Assembly: GCA_014360645.1 (NCBI GenBank)
Contig: JACIXD010000013.1
Location: 50,963-114,962 of the forward strand
Direction: 5' to 3'
Length of the DNA: 64,000 bases
Source of the DNA: Actinomycetota bacterium
Lineage (GTDB): Bacteria > Actinomycetota > Geothermincolia > Geothermincolales > RBG-13-55-18
The notes under the pieces are model-generated. The model did no database searches, was not told where the DNA came from, and saw nothing but the letters and a program-made list of their open reading frames with translations. The translations under genes and the position numbers were made by a program. Positions 51,413 to 60,994 of this stretch are shown here, in pieces. Positions within the stretch are counted from its first letter, which is position 1, and every line of letters begins with the position of its first letter.

Positions 51413-52964
51413 ACTCGCTCTCGTCGGTGTAGAAACCCTTGTCCGCGCACTCCCGCGGGTCGAAGGCGGCGGAGATCCTGCGCTGCCACTGGTTGAAGTT
51501 GCCGGCCAGGGGGCTCAGTGCCTTGCGCACCGGCGCGATGAACGCGGATAGGGGGGTCATGCACAGGCGAATGGCGTTGAGGGTGGAGCTGAACTCCATG
51601 GGATTGAGGGAGTCCAGGCTCTCCTTGCTGTCCACGGAATAGGCGTACAGCACCTCGCAGTGCGCCCAGGCGTTGTTCTCGTAGGGGACGAAATAGGGAT
51701 TGTTACCCCCGTCCTCCATGAAGGCGCCGCGCGCGAAGAACTCCTGCTTGGCGGCGGCGATGGCGTCCACCCATTTCATCTGCAGGTCCAGGGCTTCGTT
51801 GCCGTCAAGGCAGGTGCCGAAGATCCCTCCCGGCCGGAAGGCCAGGGGGATGATGCTCACGCGCAGGAAGTTCAGGGGCATGAAGGCGGCCAGGGGACCC
51901 ATCCTGTTCACGTCGAGCATGAACCCCTGGTGGTCGAGGACGATGCGCTTGAGCACCTTTTCCTGGTAATCCGCCTCCTCCCGGCTGTCACCGGCGATGA
52001 CGAAGGTGAGGGGGTAGGCCAGGGTATCGGACAGGATGGACCGCAGAGCCCTGGTCTCGAGGATGTTCATGCCCGAATGCGGCATCACCAGGGCGGTGTA
52101 GGCCACGGGCGCGATGCGCACCGCGGCGTATCCTATCTCCGCCTCCCCTATCTTGTACATGGCGTCGGCGAACTCCCGCGCCCCCGGGAAGAAGATCATG
52201 TAGAAGCGGACGTTCTCCGGCACCTCCACGCGGGAGTCCAGCACCAGCCCCTCGGCCTCCAGGCGCGGCGGACCGGGCCAGTTGTAGAGCTTGACCGCGC
52301 ACTTGGTAAATACTCCCATGCCGGACAGGGCCCCCAGGGCGCCGCGCATGATCCCGCGCAGGGAGGGACCCGGCCCGTCGCCGCTGTACCATCCCAGGCC
52401 GGAACCGGGCGTGCCCAGCCTCAGCACCTCCCCGTCCGGCAGCACCCATTCCACCCCCAGCACGTTGCGCGCGCTGTAGGCCATGTAGATGCAATCGTGG
52501 CCCACACCGCTCATGGAGGTGGCGCTGGCCAGGGGAGAACAGGAGGGGCCCGCCCCTATGATGTGGGTGTTCAGGCCCAGCTTCATGGCCTCGGCCTGGA
52601 GCTGCGCCCCGCTCACGTAGGGCTCCACCACGGCGATCATGTTGCGCTCGTCGATCTCCAGGATGCGGTCCATGCGCCGCAGGTCTATCTGCACCACTCC
52701 CTCGGTGGTGGGGCCTGACGCCGCGCCCCAGCCGGTGGAGAGGGCCTTGAACCTGAGGCCGTGGCTGTTGCAGGTCCTGATCACCGCCTGCACCTCCCCG
52801 GTGGTGGAGGGCAGCACCACCGCCACCGGCCGCTTGATCCACAACGCTGGATCGTCGTTGAGGAAGGGCTGCCAGGCATATCCTTCCAGCACCGCGGGCT
52901 CCCGGGAGACGTTCTCGGCCCCCACCGCCTCCTCGAGCTCCTTGTATGCCTCGTCCGAGATCAT
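51321..52964 (-). CDS. FAD-linked oxidase of the vanillyl-alcohol-oxidase / 4-cresol dehydrogenase type
   Basis: A 547-residue flavoprotein. The PCMH FAD-binding half shows RPVAVVLPSTTGEVQAVIRTC, FKALSTGWGAASGP, IDLRRMDRILEIDERN, GPSCSPLASATSMSGVGHD. The C-terminal substrate cap has NNPYFVPYENNAWAHCEVLYAY and ends in a charged helix KRRELEELAERLRWTEDG. VAO-type enzymes oxidise phenolic or alcohol side chains; the substrate is unknown. Start ATG 52964 with GGAGGTG just before it (a GTG at 52970 overlaps that site). No cytochrome partner gene adjoins. Its 3' end is triplicated. Confidence 0.82.
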   Translation of the reverse strand: MISDEAYKELEEAVGAENVSREPAVLEGYAWQPFLNDDPALWIKRPVAVVLPSTTGEVQAVIRTCNSHGLRFKALSTGWGAASGPTTEGVVQIDLRRMDRILEIDERNMIAVVEPYVSGAQLQAEAMKLGLNTHIIGAGPSCSPLASATSMSGVGHDCIYMAYSARNVLGVEWVLPDGEVLRLGTPGSGLGWYSGDGPGPSLRGIMRGALGALSGMGVFTKCAVKLYNWPGPPRLEAEGLVLDSRVEVPENVRFYMIFFPGAREFADAMYKIGEAEIGYAAVRIAPVAYTALVMPHSGMNILETRALRSILSDTLAYPLTFVIAGDSREEADYQEKVLKRIVLDHQGFMLDVNRMGPLAAFMPLNFLRVSIIPLAFRPGGIFGTCLDGNEALDLQMKWVDAIAAAKQEFFARGAFMEDGGNNPYFVPYENNAWAHCEVLYAYSVDSKESLDSLNPMEFSSTLNAIRLCMTPLSAFIAPVRKALSPLAGNFNQWQRRISAAFDPRECADKGFYTDESEFAWERIDPAKRRELEELAERLRWTEDGPPG

Positions 52965-53300
52965 CTTCACCTCCAGGGGTCGGCGCCGCGCGCGGCGCGA
53001 TCATGACGAGCCGTCATCCACCCACCCCAGATGATAGCCCAGGAATCGCCGCCCCGTAAACGCTCATCAGAGGGAAGGGACGTCTTCCCGTATGGTGATC
53101 TGGCCGGCACGGCGGGGGTCTGCGCCCAAGGCCTGCTCGCGAAGCGCCCCGGGAGCGCCTCGGGCGGGCGGCCCGCGGAAGGGGCGGCTCCGGGCGGCGG
53201 AGGGTTCCCGGGATGAGTGCGGGTCGCGTCCCCGTAAGCACCCTATTGCAAGGCGGGTCGATATTCCGAAAACGAATGGAGGCGGCTCCGGCGGCGGACC
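52965..53300 (-). other. Gene-free 336-bp stretch
   Basis: No supported gene, RNA or clear promoter between the oxidase and pyruvate kinase genes. Confidence 0.45.
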
Positions 53301-54746
53301 TCAACACGATGACCCGCAGACCGTGCAGTGGATGGTGTTGGTGACGGGCATGCCCTCCTCGCCCGGCCTCTTTACCCCCGCCGTTATCACCACCACATCC
53401 CCCGCTTCCGCCAGGCCTTCCGCGCGCGCCGCCTCCTCCGCGGCGATGAACATCCTGTCCGCGCCGCCCGCCATCCCCTCCAGGCGTGGCAGCACTCCCC
53501 AGTAGAGGGTCATGCGCCTGGCCGTCCGCTCGTGCGGCGTGGGGGCGAGGATGGGCTGGCCGGGTCGGAAACGGCTCACCTGCAGGGCGGTGAAGCCCGA
53601 ATCCGTGGGGGTGACGATGGCCTTCGCATCCAGGCGCAGGGCCAGCTCGCAGGCGGCGTAGGCCACCGCCTCCACCTTTCCCCGGTGTATCCAGCGCCGG
53701 CGCTCCTCCAGCCAGCGCTCGTAAGGCAGGGCGGTCTCGGCGTTGAGCACGATGCGCCGCATGGTGCTCACCGCCTCCACCGGATAGGCTCCCACGGCGG
53801 TCTCTCCCGAGAGCATGACCGCGTCGGCCCCCTCCAGCACCGCGTTGGCCACGTCGCTCACCTCCGCGCGGGTGGGGCTGGGATGATCAATCATGCTCTG
53901 GAGCATCTGGGTGGCGATGATCACCGGCTTGCCGCAGCTCGCCGCCGACTCCACGATACCCTTCTGCAGCAGGGGGACCTCCTCCAGGGCCATCTCCACC
54001 CCCAGATCTCCCCTGGCCACCATCACCGCGTCCGCCTCCGCGATGATCTCCTCCGTCCTCTCCACCGCCGCCCGCCTCTCTATCTTGGCGATGACGGGGA
54101 GGGAGGAACCCCTCTTCCCCAGTTCCTCGCGCAGCAGGGCGATGTCGGCGGCCGATCCCACGAAGGAAAGCGCCACCCAGTCGATGCCCAGGGAGAGGCC
54201 CACCTCAAGGTCGCGGAGGTCCTTTTCCGTGAGGGCGGGCAGGCCCAGCTCGACCCCGGGCGCGCTGATGCCCTTGCGGGACCGCAGCCTGCCCCCCACC
54301 TCCACCCTGCAGCGGGCCCCGACGGGAGACGCCTCCAGAACCCGCAGGCGAAGCGCCCCGTCGTCCAGCAGGACCTCGTCCCCGGACCCCAGAGCTCCCG
54401 TAAGCCCCTCTTCCTCCACGGGGATGCAAGAGGCGGAGCATCCCGGCTGCAGGCTGGCACTGAGCACCACCTCCTGCCCCGGTGAGAGGTCGATGCCGCC
54501 TCCCGGCAACACCCCCACGCGCAGCTTGGGCCCCATGAGATCCAGGACCACCCCCACCTCCCGTCCCGCCCGCCTCGCGGCCCCCCGCAGGGCGGCGACC
54601 TCCTCGGAGATGAGGGCATGGGAGGCATGCGAGGCATTGATGCGGGCCACGTCCATACCCGCGCGCACCATCTTCTCCAGCACGGCAGGGTCACGGACGG
54701 AAGGGCCCAGGGTGGCTATGATCTTGGTCTTGCTGCGTCCCGTCAC
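53301..54746 (-). CDS. pyk: Pyruvate kinase
   Basis: A 481-residue glycolytic enzyme converting phosphoenolpyruvate and ADP to pyruvate and ATP. TKIIATLGPSVRD, LDLMGPKLRVG, KDLRDLEVGLSLGIDWVALSFV, PVIAKIERRAAVE, DAVMVARGDLGVEM, IIATQMLQSMIDHPSPTRAE and AVMLSGETAVGAYP are all present. The usual RxNFSHG around the phosphate-binding Arg/Asn/Ser reads ARINASHASH: the key residues remain but F and G are changed to Ala. GTG 54746 follows GGGAGGTTGAGAG. It starts three bases after the propeller gene, so they are cotranscribed, with enolase upstream. Confidence 0.95.
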   Translation of the reverse strand: MTGRSKTKIIATLGPSVRDPAVLEKMVRAGMDVARINASHASHALISEEVAALRGAARRAGREVGVVLDLMGPKLRVGVLPGGGIDLSPGQEVVLSASLQPGCSASCIPVEEEGLTGALGSGDEVLLDDGALRLRVLEASPVGARCRVEVGGRLRSRKGISAPGVELGLPALTEKDLRDLEVGLSLGIDWVALSFVGSAADIALLREELGKRGSSLPVIAKIERRAAVERTEEIIAEADAVMVARGDLGVEMALEEVPLLQKGIVESAASCGKPVIIATQMLQSMIDHPSPTRAEVSDVANAVLEGADAVMLSGETAVGAYPVEAVSTMRRIVLNAETALPYERWLEERRRWIHRGKVEAVAYAACELALRLDAKAIVTPTDSGFTALQVSRFRPGQPILAPTPHERTARRMTLYWGVLPRLEGMAGGADRMFIAAEEAARAEGLAEAGDVVVITAGVKRPGEEGMPVTNTIHCTVCGSSC

Positions 54747-54749
54747 CTC

Positions 54750-55820
54750 TCAACCTCCCGGCAAAGCCACACGGCAGATGCCGCCCTCGCCGCAGTAGAG
54801 GATCCCGTTCCCGGCCTCGTCCCAGGCCAGGGGGCAGGCGGCTGAGACGCGCGTGAAGCGGTATATCCTGCCGGCGTCGTAATCCAGGTATTCCAGTCCC
54901 TTGTCACCGATATAGGCGACGCGCGCCATGCGGCGGGAGGGATAGAATCGGTAGCGGGCTGCATCGTCGCCCAGCGATTCGCTGCTGGCCGCCTTTTTCT
55001 CCTCACCCGTATCCCCCACCTCGAACCAAACCGCCCTGGTCGCGGCCTGATCCGAGGGCCTCCAGGCGGCCACGTAGAGGGTCTTGTCAAGCCGGGGCCA
55101 CCACAGGAAAAGCGGCTCCTCCTTGCAGGAGGCCAGGTATTCCCATCCCTGCCGTCCCCGGGTCGCCACCTGGAGGTAATATTCCGAACCTCCGCTCCCC
55201 TCCGCCAGGTACCCTCTCCCCCTCGAGGCCACCCTGCCGCCCGCTGGGTCCCAGGCCGCGAGCTCGGCCCGCGGCGCCAGCATCTCCGCCTCTCCGCTTT
55301 CGGAATCCATGACCCACATCTGCGCCGCGCTCCCCGGCCGCCCCTCCCCCTTAGATCTGGTCCAGAGGATGAATCTTCCATCAGGGGAAGGAAGGGGGTC
55401 GTAGTCGACCTCGGGTCCTGAGGTCAGCCTCACCTCCTCCCCGGTCTCGGCGTCCAGGAGGCGGATGTCACCGCCGTCCTCGTAGACCAGGCGGCGGGAA
55501 TCTCCCACCCAGGCGACGCCCCGTGCGCCCGTCTCACGCTCCAGCACCGCCTCCCCGACCCGGGATAGGTCGAAGACGCGCAGGAGCGATGTCGCGCTCC
55601 CGGTCGGGGATTCCAGTACTGCCAGCAGCCTCCCGTCCCCGCATACCTCGAGGTCCAGGACCTCTCCGCCCGCGGTGGGCAGCACCAACTCCCCCGCGGA
55701 CTCCACCTCACGCACCGGCGTCTTGGGGGCCACCACCATGCCGGAGAGGATGTCCAGCATGAGGTAGCTGATCCCCACCAAGACGGCGCAGGCGGCCACC
55801 ATCACCACCACGACGACCAC
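54750..55820 (-). CDS. Membrane-anchored beta-propeller (TolB/WD40-like) protein
   Basis: A 356-residue protein with one N-terminal membrane helix (VVVVVVMVAACAVLVGISYLML) and about six repeats of a four-stranded propeller blade, for example LLRVFDLSRVG ... GVAWVGDSRRLVYEDGGDIRLLD and DYDPLPSPDGRFILWTRS. The propeller would lie outside the membrane. No catalytic residues are evident. It sits between enolase (93-base gap) and pyruvate kinase in one direction. The GTG at 55820 is the first possible usual start after an upstream TGA; its ribosome site is weak, so the start is uncertain. Confidence 0.7.
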   Translation of the reverse strand: MVVVVVMVAACAVLVGISYLMLDILSGMVVAPKTPVREVESAGELVLPTAGGEVLDLEVCGDGRLLAVLESPTGSATSLLRVFDLSRVGEAVLERETGARGVAWVGDSRRLVYEDGGDIRLLDAETGEEVRLTSGPEVDYDPLPSPDGRFILWTRSKGEGRPGSAAQMWVMDSESGEAEMLAPRAELAAWDPAGGRVASRGRGYLAEGSGGSEYYLQVATRGRQGWEYLASCKEEPLFLWWPRLDKTLYVAAWRPSDQAATRAVWFEVGDTGEEKKAASSESLGDDAARYRFYPSRRMARVAYIGDKGLEYLDYDAGRIYRFTRVSAACPLAWDEAGNGILYCGEGGICRVALPGG

Positions 55821-55913
55821 AAAACGCTTGGAGATGGCCTTTCACCCCTTCCCTTCACCGGCAGCGCATTTCACGGACGGGATAGATCACCATGCGCTTT
55901 TCCGCCGCCACCA

Positions 55914-57368
<1,455 letters not shown>

Positions 57369-57385
57369 TTACCTCGCTCACACCT

Positions 57386-57391
57386 ATTATA
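57386..57391 (-). promoter_or_regulatory. -10 box for the enolase transcript
   Basis: Minus-strand TATAAT at 57391-57386, about 200 bases before the enolase ATG. No strong -35 at standard spacing. The remaining bases up to the SpoIID gene stop (57647) show nothing else. Confidence 0.5.
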
Positions 57392-57646
57392 AACACCAAC
57401 ATATCTCCCGGGTCATCCGGGACGGGGAAAGCCCGCCGCTCCCCGGACCGCAGGACTCGCGGCCAGGCCCTGCAGACGGCGGATCCCGCCGGCATACGTT
57501 TCACTCCCACGGCTCCTGCCGTGGTGCGGATGCAGAAGAGGACGGCGGGGTTTACGGGCATGAGAAGTCCCGGGGGCGGGGCCTTAAGGGATGGAGCGGC
57601 TCTGCGGTCCGCGGGGCTTCAGTCTGATGCTCGACGTGGATCGGGC

Positions 57647-59878
57647 TCAGCTTCCCGTGTAGCCCTCGGCGAAATACCAGCGGCGCGAGGGCGCGTTGGT
57701 TCCCTGGGAACAGCTTCCCCCGTCCCGGTTCCTGTAGTCGAAGTACATGGCGCGCTCCGCCACCAGGGGACGGTCGGCCTCCACCCGGGTGGAGAACTCG
57801 GCGTTCCCCAGGCCGGGGAGGTCGTCCACGTGTACGGTGTAGCGCGACTTGCCGGATATCAGCACCTCCTGCTCGAAGGTGTTCCCGTCCCCCTTCATAT
57901 AGGTCAGCACGACCTTCGCCGGCGAATCGCCGGGATTCTGGAGGAGCAGGTAGGTGTCGAACGCGCCCCCGGTGTAGCCCTCGGCGAAGTACCACGCCTC
58001 TGCCGGCTCCCTCACTCCCATGGCCGTGTGGCCACCCCTGCGGCCGAAGTAGGAGAAATACATGGCGCGCTCCGCCACCAGGGGACGGTCGGCCTCCACC
58101 CGGGTGGAGAACTCGGCGTTCCCCAGGCCGGGGAGGTCGTCCACGTGTACGGTGGCGCGGCTGCGCGCCGCCACCTCGAGAGAGAGTTCCCTGGTGGTGG
58201 CGTCGGGCAGCATGAAGGTGAGCTTCGCCTCGGCCGCCTCTTCCTCCGGATTGGCCAGGAGTATGTAGGTGTCGAACTCGTCCCCGGTGTAGCCCTCGGC
58301 GAAGTACCACGCACGTTCCGGCGAGGGGGTCCCCTCCGCCGCGCTGCCGCCCGCGTGGCCCCGGTAGCGGAAGTACATGGCGCGCTCCGCCACCACCGGG
58401 AGATCGCTCTGGAAATGGGCCGAGAACTCACCGTCCTCCATGCCCGGCTCCATGTCCATCCAGATGGTCATGCGCGAGGAGGGAGGCAGGGTGTAATAGA
58501 GGCGGTCGACCTCGCCCCCGTTCCCCAGGAAGGAGACCTCCAGGTGGGCCTGGGCCTGGTTGGGGTTCTGGACCAGGAAGAAGGTATCGAACTCGCCCCC
58601 GGTGTAGCCCTCGGCGAAGTACCACGCATCACAGGCCTCGGGAAGGCCCATGCAGGCATGCCCCCCTTTGATGCCGTTGCCCAGGAAATCGAAGTACATG
58701 GCGCGCTCCGCCACCACCGGCTTCTCGCCGTCCACCGCGATGGACACCTCCGCGTTCTGCACGCGGTCGTTCACGCAGATGGTGTGGCGGGAGTGCGGTG
58801 CCACCTCGTAGGTCTCCTCCATGGCGCCGCCCCCGGGGAACATGTAGGTGATGGCGCATACCGCGGGGACATCCCCGGGATTCTGGAGGAGGAGGTACTC
58901 GTCGAAGTTCTGGGAGGCGATGGAGAAAAAGTGGGTCTGCAACCCCACCACGGAGGCGAAGAGCGTCCCGCTCACCGCCCTGCTCCCCGCGCTGCCGTCG
59001 ATGCGTATCTGCTTGACCCGGCCGGAGGTCCATCGGGAGACGACCTCCAGGCCGTAGAGCGTCCCCACCGCGGTGTCGGCGTTTGCGTTGAGCCTCGCCT
59101 GCAGCTCCTCCCAGGTCATGGTAACCTGCCAGTCGTGGTCCTCGTCGGCGGCACAGGCGTCGTCGGGCACCGGGCTCAGATAGGGCACGGGGTTTCCGCC
59201 CCAGGCCTCGTCCGTCCCCGCGGTGTAGCCTCCGCAGCATGAGCTGTAGGCGGCGATGATAGGCTGGCCTCCGTAGGTGATGATCTCCCCCGCGGTGGCG
59301 TTCACCGCCGCCACGGTGTTGGGCCTTTTCGCGGGGTCGATCTGCTCGTTGAAAGCCTGGCAGCAGCTGCCGTAGGGACAGATGTCGTAGCCGTCCTTGG
59401 CGTGCTTGCCCCGCGCGATCACCGAGAGGACATAGGTGCGGGCGGCTACCGCGAGCACCCTCAAACCCTGGGCCGGCCAGGTGTCCGGCTCCTCCTGCAG
59501 GCGGTAGAGGTATTCCCTGAGGGGATAGGTGCGCACCACGTTATCGCGGCACAGCACCCTTATGGGCATGTCGTCGCTCACGCGTGAGAAGTCCACCCCC
59601 TTGTAATAGGCGCGGATGATCTGGTGGTATTCCTCGCCGCGCAGGGCGCGGAAATAGACGCCGGCCATGCACATACCCACCCCGTGGCCCCTGCCGTGGC
59701 CCACGAAGGTGATCTTGCCCCCGCCCGCCGCCGCCTCCTCTTCCGTCCCGGCGGGCCCCCCGGGGAAAAGGGCCACGAGCAGGGCGATCACGCAGGCGGC
59801 CGCCGTAAGCACGCGTCCCCTGCGAAGCCTCCCGTCAGCGAGTCGCCCTCTCACCGGTTCGTCCCCTTTCTCCGCCAC
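57647..59878 (-). CDS. SpoIID/LytB-domain protein with WYFAEGYTG beta-repeats
   Basis: A 743-residue exported protein. A membrane anchor (TAAACVIALLVALFPGG) at residues about 25-45 is followed by a SpoIID domain (about 55-330): HGRGHGVGMCMAGVYFRA, YPLREYLYRL, LRVLAVAARTYVLS, CQAFNEQ, ATAGEIITYGGQPIIAAYSSCCGG and VPYLSPVPDD. SpoIID proteins are lytic transglycosylases that trim stripped peptidoglycan, in and outside sporulation. From 350 on, four repeats of about 100 residues occur (WYFAEGYTGGEFDTFFLVQN, VHVDDLPGLGNAEFSTRVEA, PVVAERAMYF), the last cut off after WYFAEGYTGS. GTG 59878 follows AAAGGAATGAG. A strong promoter lies at 60065-60092. Confidence 0.85.
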   Translation of the reverse strand: MAEKGDEPVRGRLADGRLRRGRVLTAAACVIALLVALFPGGPAGTEEEAAAGGGKITFVGHGRGHGVGMCMAGVYFRALRGEEYHQIIRAYYKGVDFSRVSDDMPIRVLCRDNVVRTYPLREYLYRLQEEPDTWPAQGLRVLAVAARTYVLSVIARGKHAKDGYDICPYGSCCQAFNEQIDPAKRPNTVAAVNATAGEIITYGGQPIIAAYSSCCGGYTAGTDEAWGGNPVPYLSPVPDDACAADEDHDWQVTMTWEELQARLNANADTAVGTLYGLEVVSRWTSGRVKQIRIDGSAGSRAVSGTLFASVVGLQTHFFSIASQNFDEYLLLQNPGDVPAVCAITYMFPGGGAMEETYEVAPHSRHTICVNDRVQNAEVSIAVDGEKPVVAERAMYFDFLGNGIKGGHACMGLPEACDAWYFAEGYTGGEFDTFFLVQNPNQAQAHLEVSFLGNGGEVDRLYYTLPPSSRMTIWMDMEPGMEDGEFSAHFQSDLPVVAERAMYFRYRGHAGGSAAEGTPSPERAWYFAEGYTGDEFDTYILLANPEEEAAEAKLTFMLPDATTRELSLEVAARSRATVHVDDLPGLGNAEFSTRVEADRPLVAERAMYFSYFGRRGGHTAMGVREPAEAWYFAEGYTGGAFDTYLLLQNPGDSPAKVVLTYMKGDGNTFEQEVLISGKSRYTVHVDDLPGLGNAEFSTRVEADRPLVAERAMYFDYRNRDGGSCSQGTNAPSRRWYFAEGYTGS

Positions 59879-60064
59879 CTCATTCCTTTCCCGAGCCGCC
59901 GTCCGGCTCGAAACGCGCTGCCTCGCCGTCTCGGGACGGGAAACTTCCGCCACCCTCCGCGCCCCGCGCCTTGCCGGTTCCCTATCCCGGACCTTTTATC
60001 GGCTCTACGCGGCATCTCCGGGCGTCGACGCCCGGATTCCCTGTCCATAAACAACATTAATTGC

Positions 60065-60092
60065 ATTATACAACAATAATATAAAACTGCAA
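60065..60092 (-). promoter_or_regulatory. Promoter of the SpoIID-domain gene
   Basis: Minus strand TTGCAG (60092-60087), 16 bases, TATAAT (60070-60065), in an unusually AT-rich island (60045-60115) of an otherwise GC-rich region. Leader of about 180 bases before the GTG start. The rest of 59879-60328 shows no gene. Confidence 0.72.
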
Positions 60093-60328
60093 CAAAAGTG
60101 TCTTTTTTGTTGCCGCCCATATGCATGCGTCGGAAGTGGACTGCCCGGCGGACAACCCTTTCCGCCCTCCCCGTGAGACGGCGATCGCGCCTCGGCGACG
60201 GCCTCGCGCGAGGAGGGCGAGCGTACATACGCCGCCCTGCCGGTTGCCCGTGGTGGTCCAAGACGGGAGGGGGAGTGATCCCGGGAGCTGATCGACCGGC
60301 GAGGCCGCGGGAAGGCCCATGCCCCTTC

Positions 60329-60994
60329 TCAGATCACGCCGTCCTTGATGGCCTTGATGATCACCTGGGCGCGGTCCTCGACCTCCAGCTTGCGGAAGAT
60401 ATTGCGCAGGTGGGTCTTGACCGTGCTTATGGTGATGCCCAGCTCGCGGGCGATGGACTTGTTGCTGTATCCCTTGGCCACCAGACGGAGGATATCCGAT
60501 TCTCTCTCGGTCAACTCCTCGTACACCCCCCTGCGCTCGTCCTCCAGATGCAGGGAACCTCCCTGCTGCTGGAGCACGGCTACCAGCTTCTGGGTTATGG
60601 TAGAAGCCACCAAAGGAACGCCCTCCGCCGCGGACTGGATCGCCTTGACCAGTTGCTCCTTGCCGCAGTCCTTGAGGATGTAGCCGATGGCCCCCGCCCG
60701 GATGGCCTCTGCGGCGATCTCCAGGTCATCGTATACCGTGAGGATGATGGCCTGCACCCCGCGCGTCTCGGGATCGTTCTTCAGCCGCCGCACCACCTCG
60801 ATACCGCTGATGTCGGGAAGCTTCACGTCCACCAGCATCACCCGGGGCTTGAGCGCACGCGCGATCTCCAGCGCCTCTTCGCCGTTGCAGGCCTCGCCCA
60901 CCAGGCGCACCCCCCGCTCTTTTTCCAGCAGGCGGCTTATGCCCATGCGCGCGATCTCGTGGTCGTCCACCACCGCGAGGGTTATCTCATCCAC
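60329..60994 (-). CDS. NarL/LuxR-family response regulator
   Basis: A 221-residue regulator. Receiver: VVDDHEIARMGI (Asp10/11), Asp56 in VMLVDVKLPDISG, LTVYDD, GYILKDCGKEQLVKAI. Output (residues about 150-215): LTERESDILRLVAKGYSNKSIARELGITISTVKTHLRNIFRKLEV, the LuxR-type helix-turn-helix. GTG 60994 overlaps the end of the upstream kinase gene by eight bases, so they are coupled. Confidence 0.95.
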   Translation of the reverse strand: MDEITLAVVDDHEIARMGISRLLEKERGVRLVGEACNGEEALEIARALKPRVMLVDVKLPDISGIEVVRRLKNDPETRGVQAIILTVYDDLEIAAEAIRAGAIGYILKDCGKEQLVKAIQSAAEGVPLVASTITQKLVAVLQQQGGSLHLEDERRGVYEELTERESDILRLVAKGYSNKSIARELGITISTVKTHLRNIFRKLEVEDRAQVIIKAIKDGVI

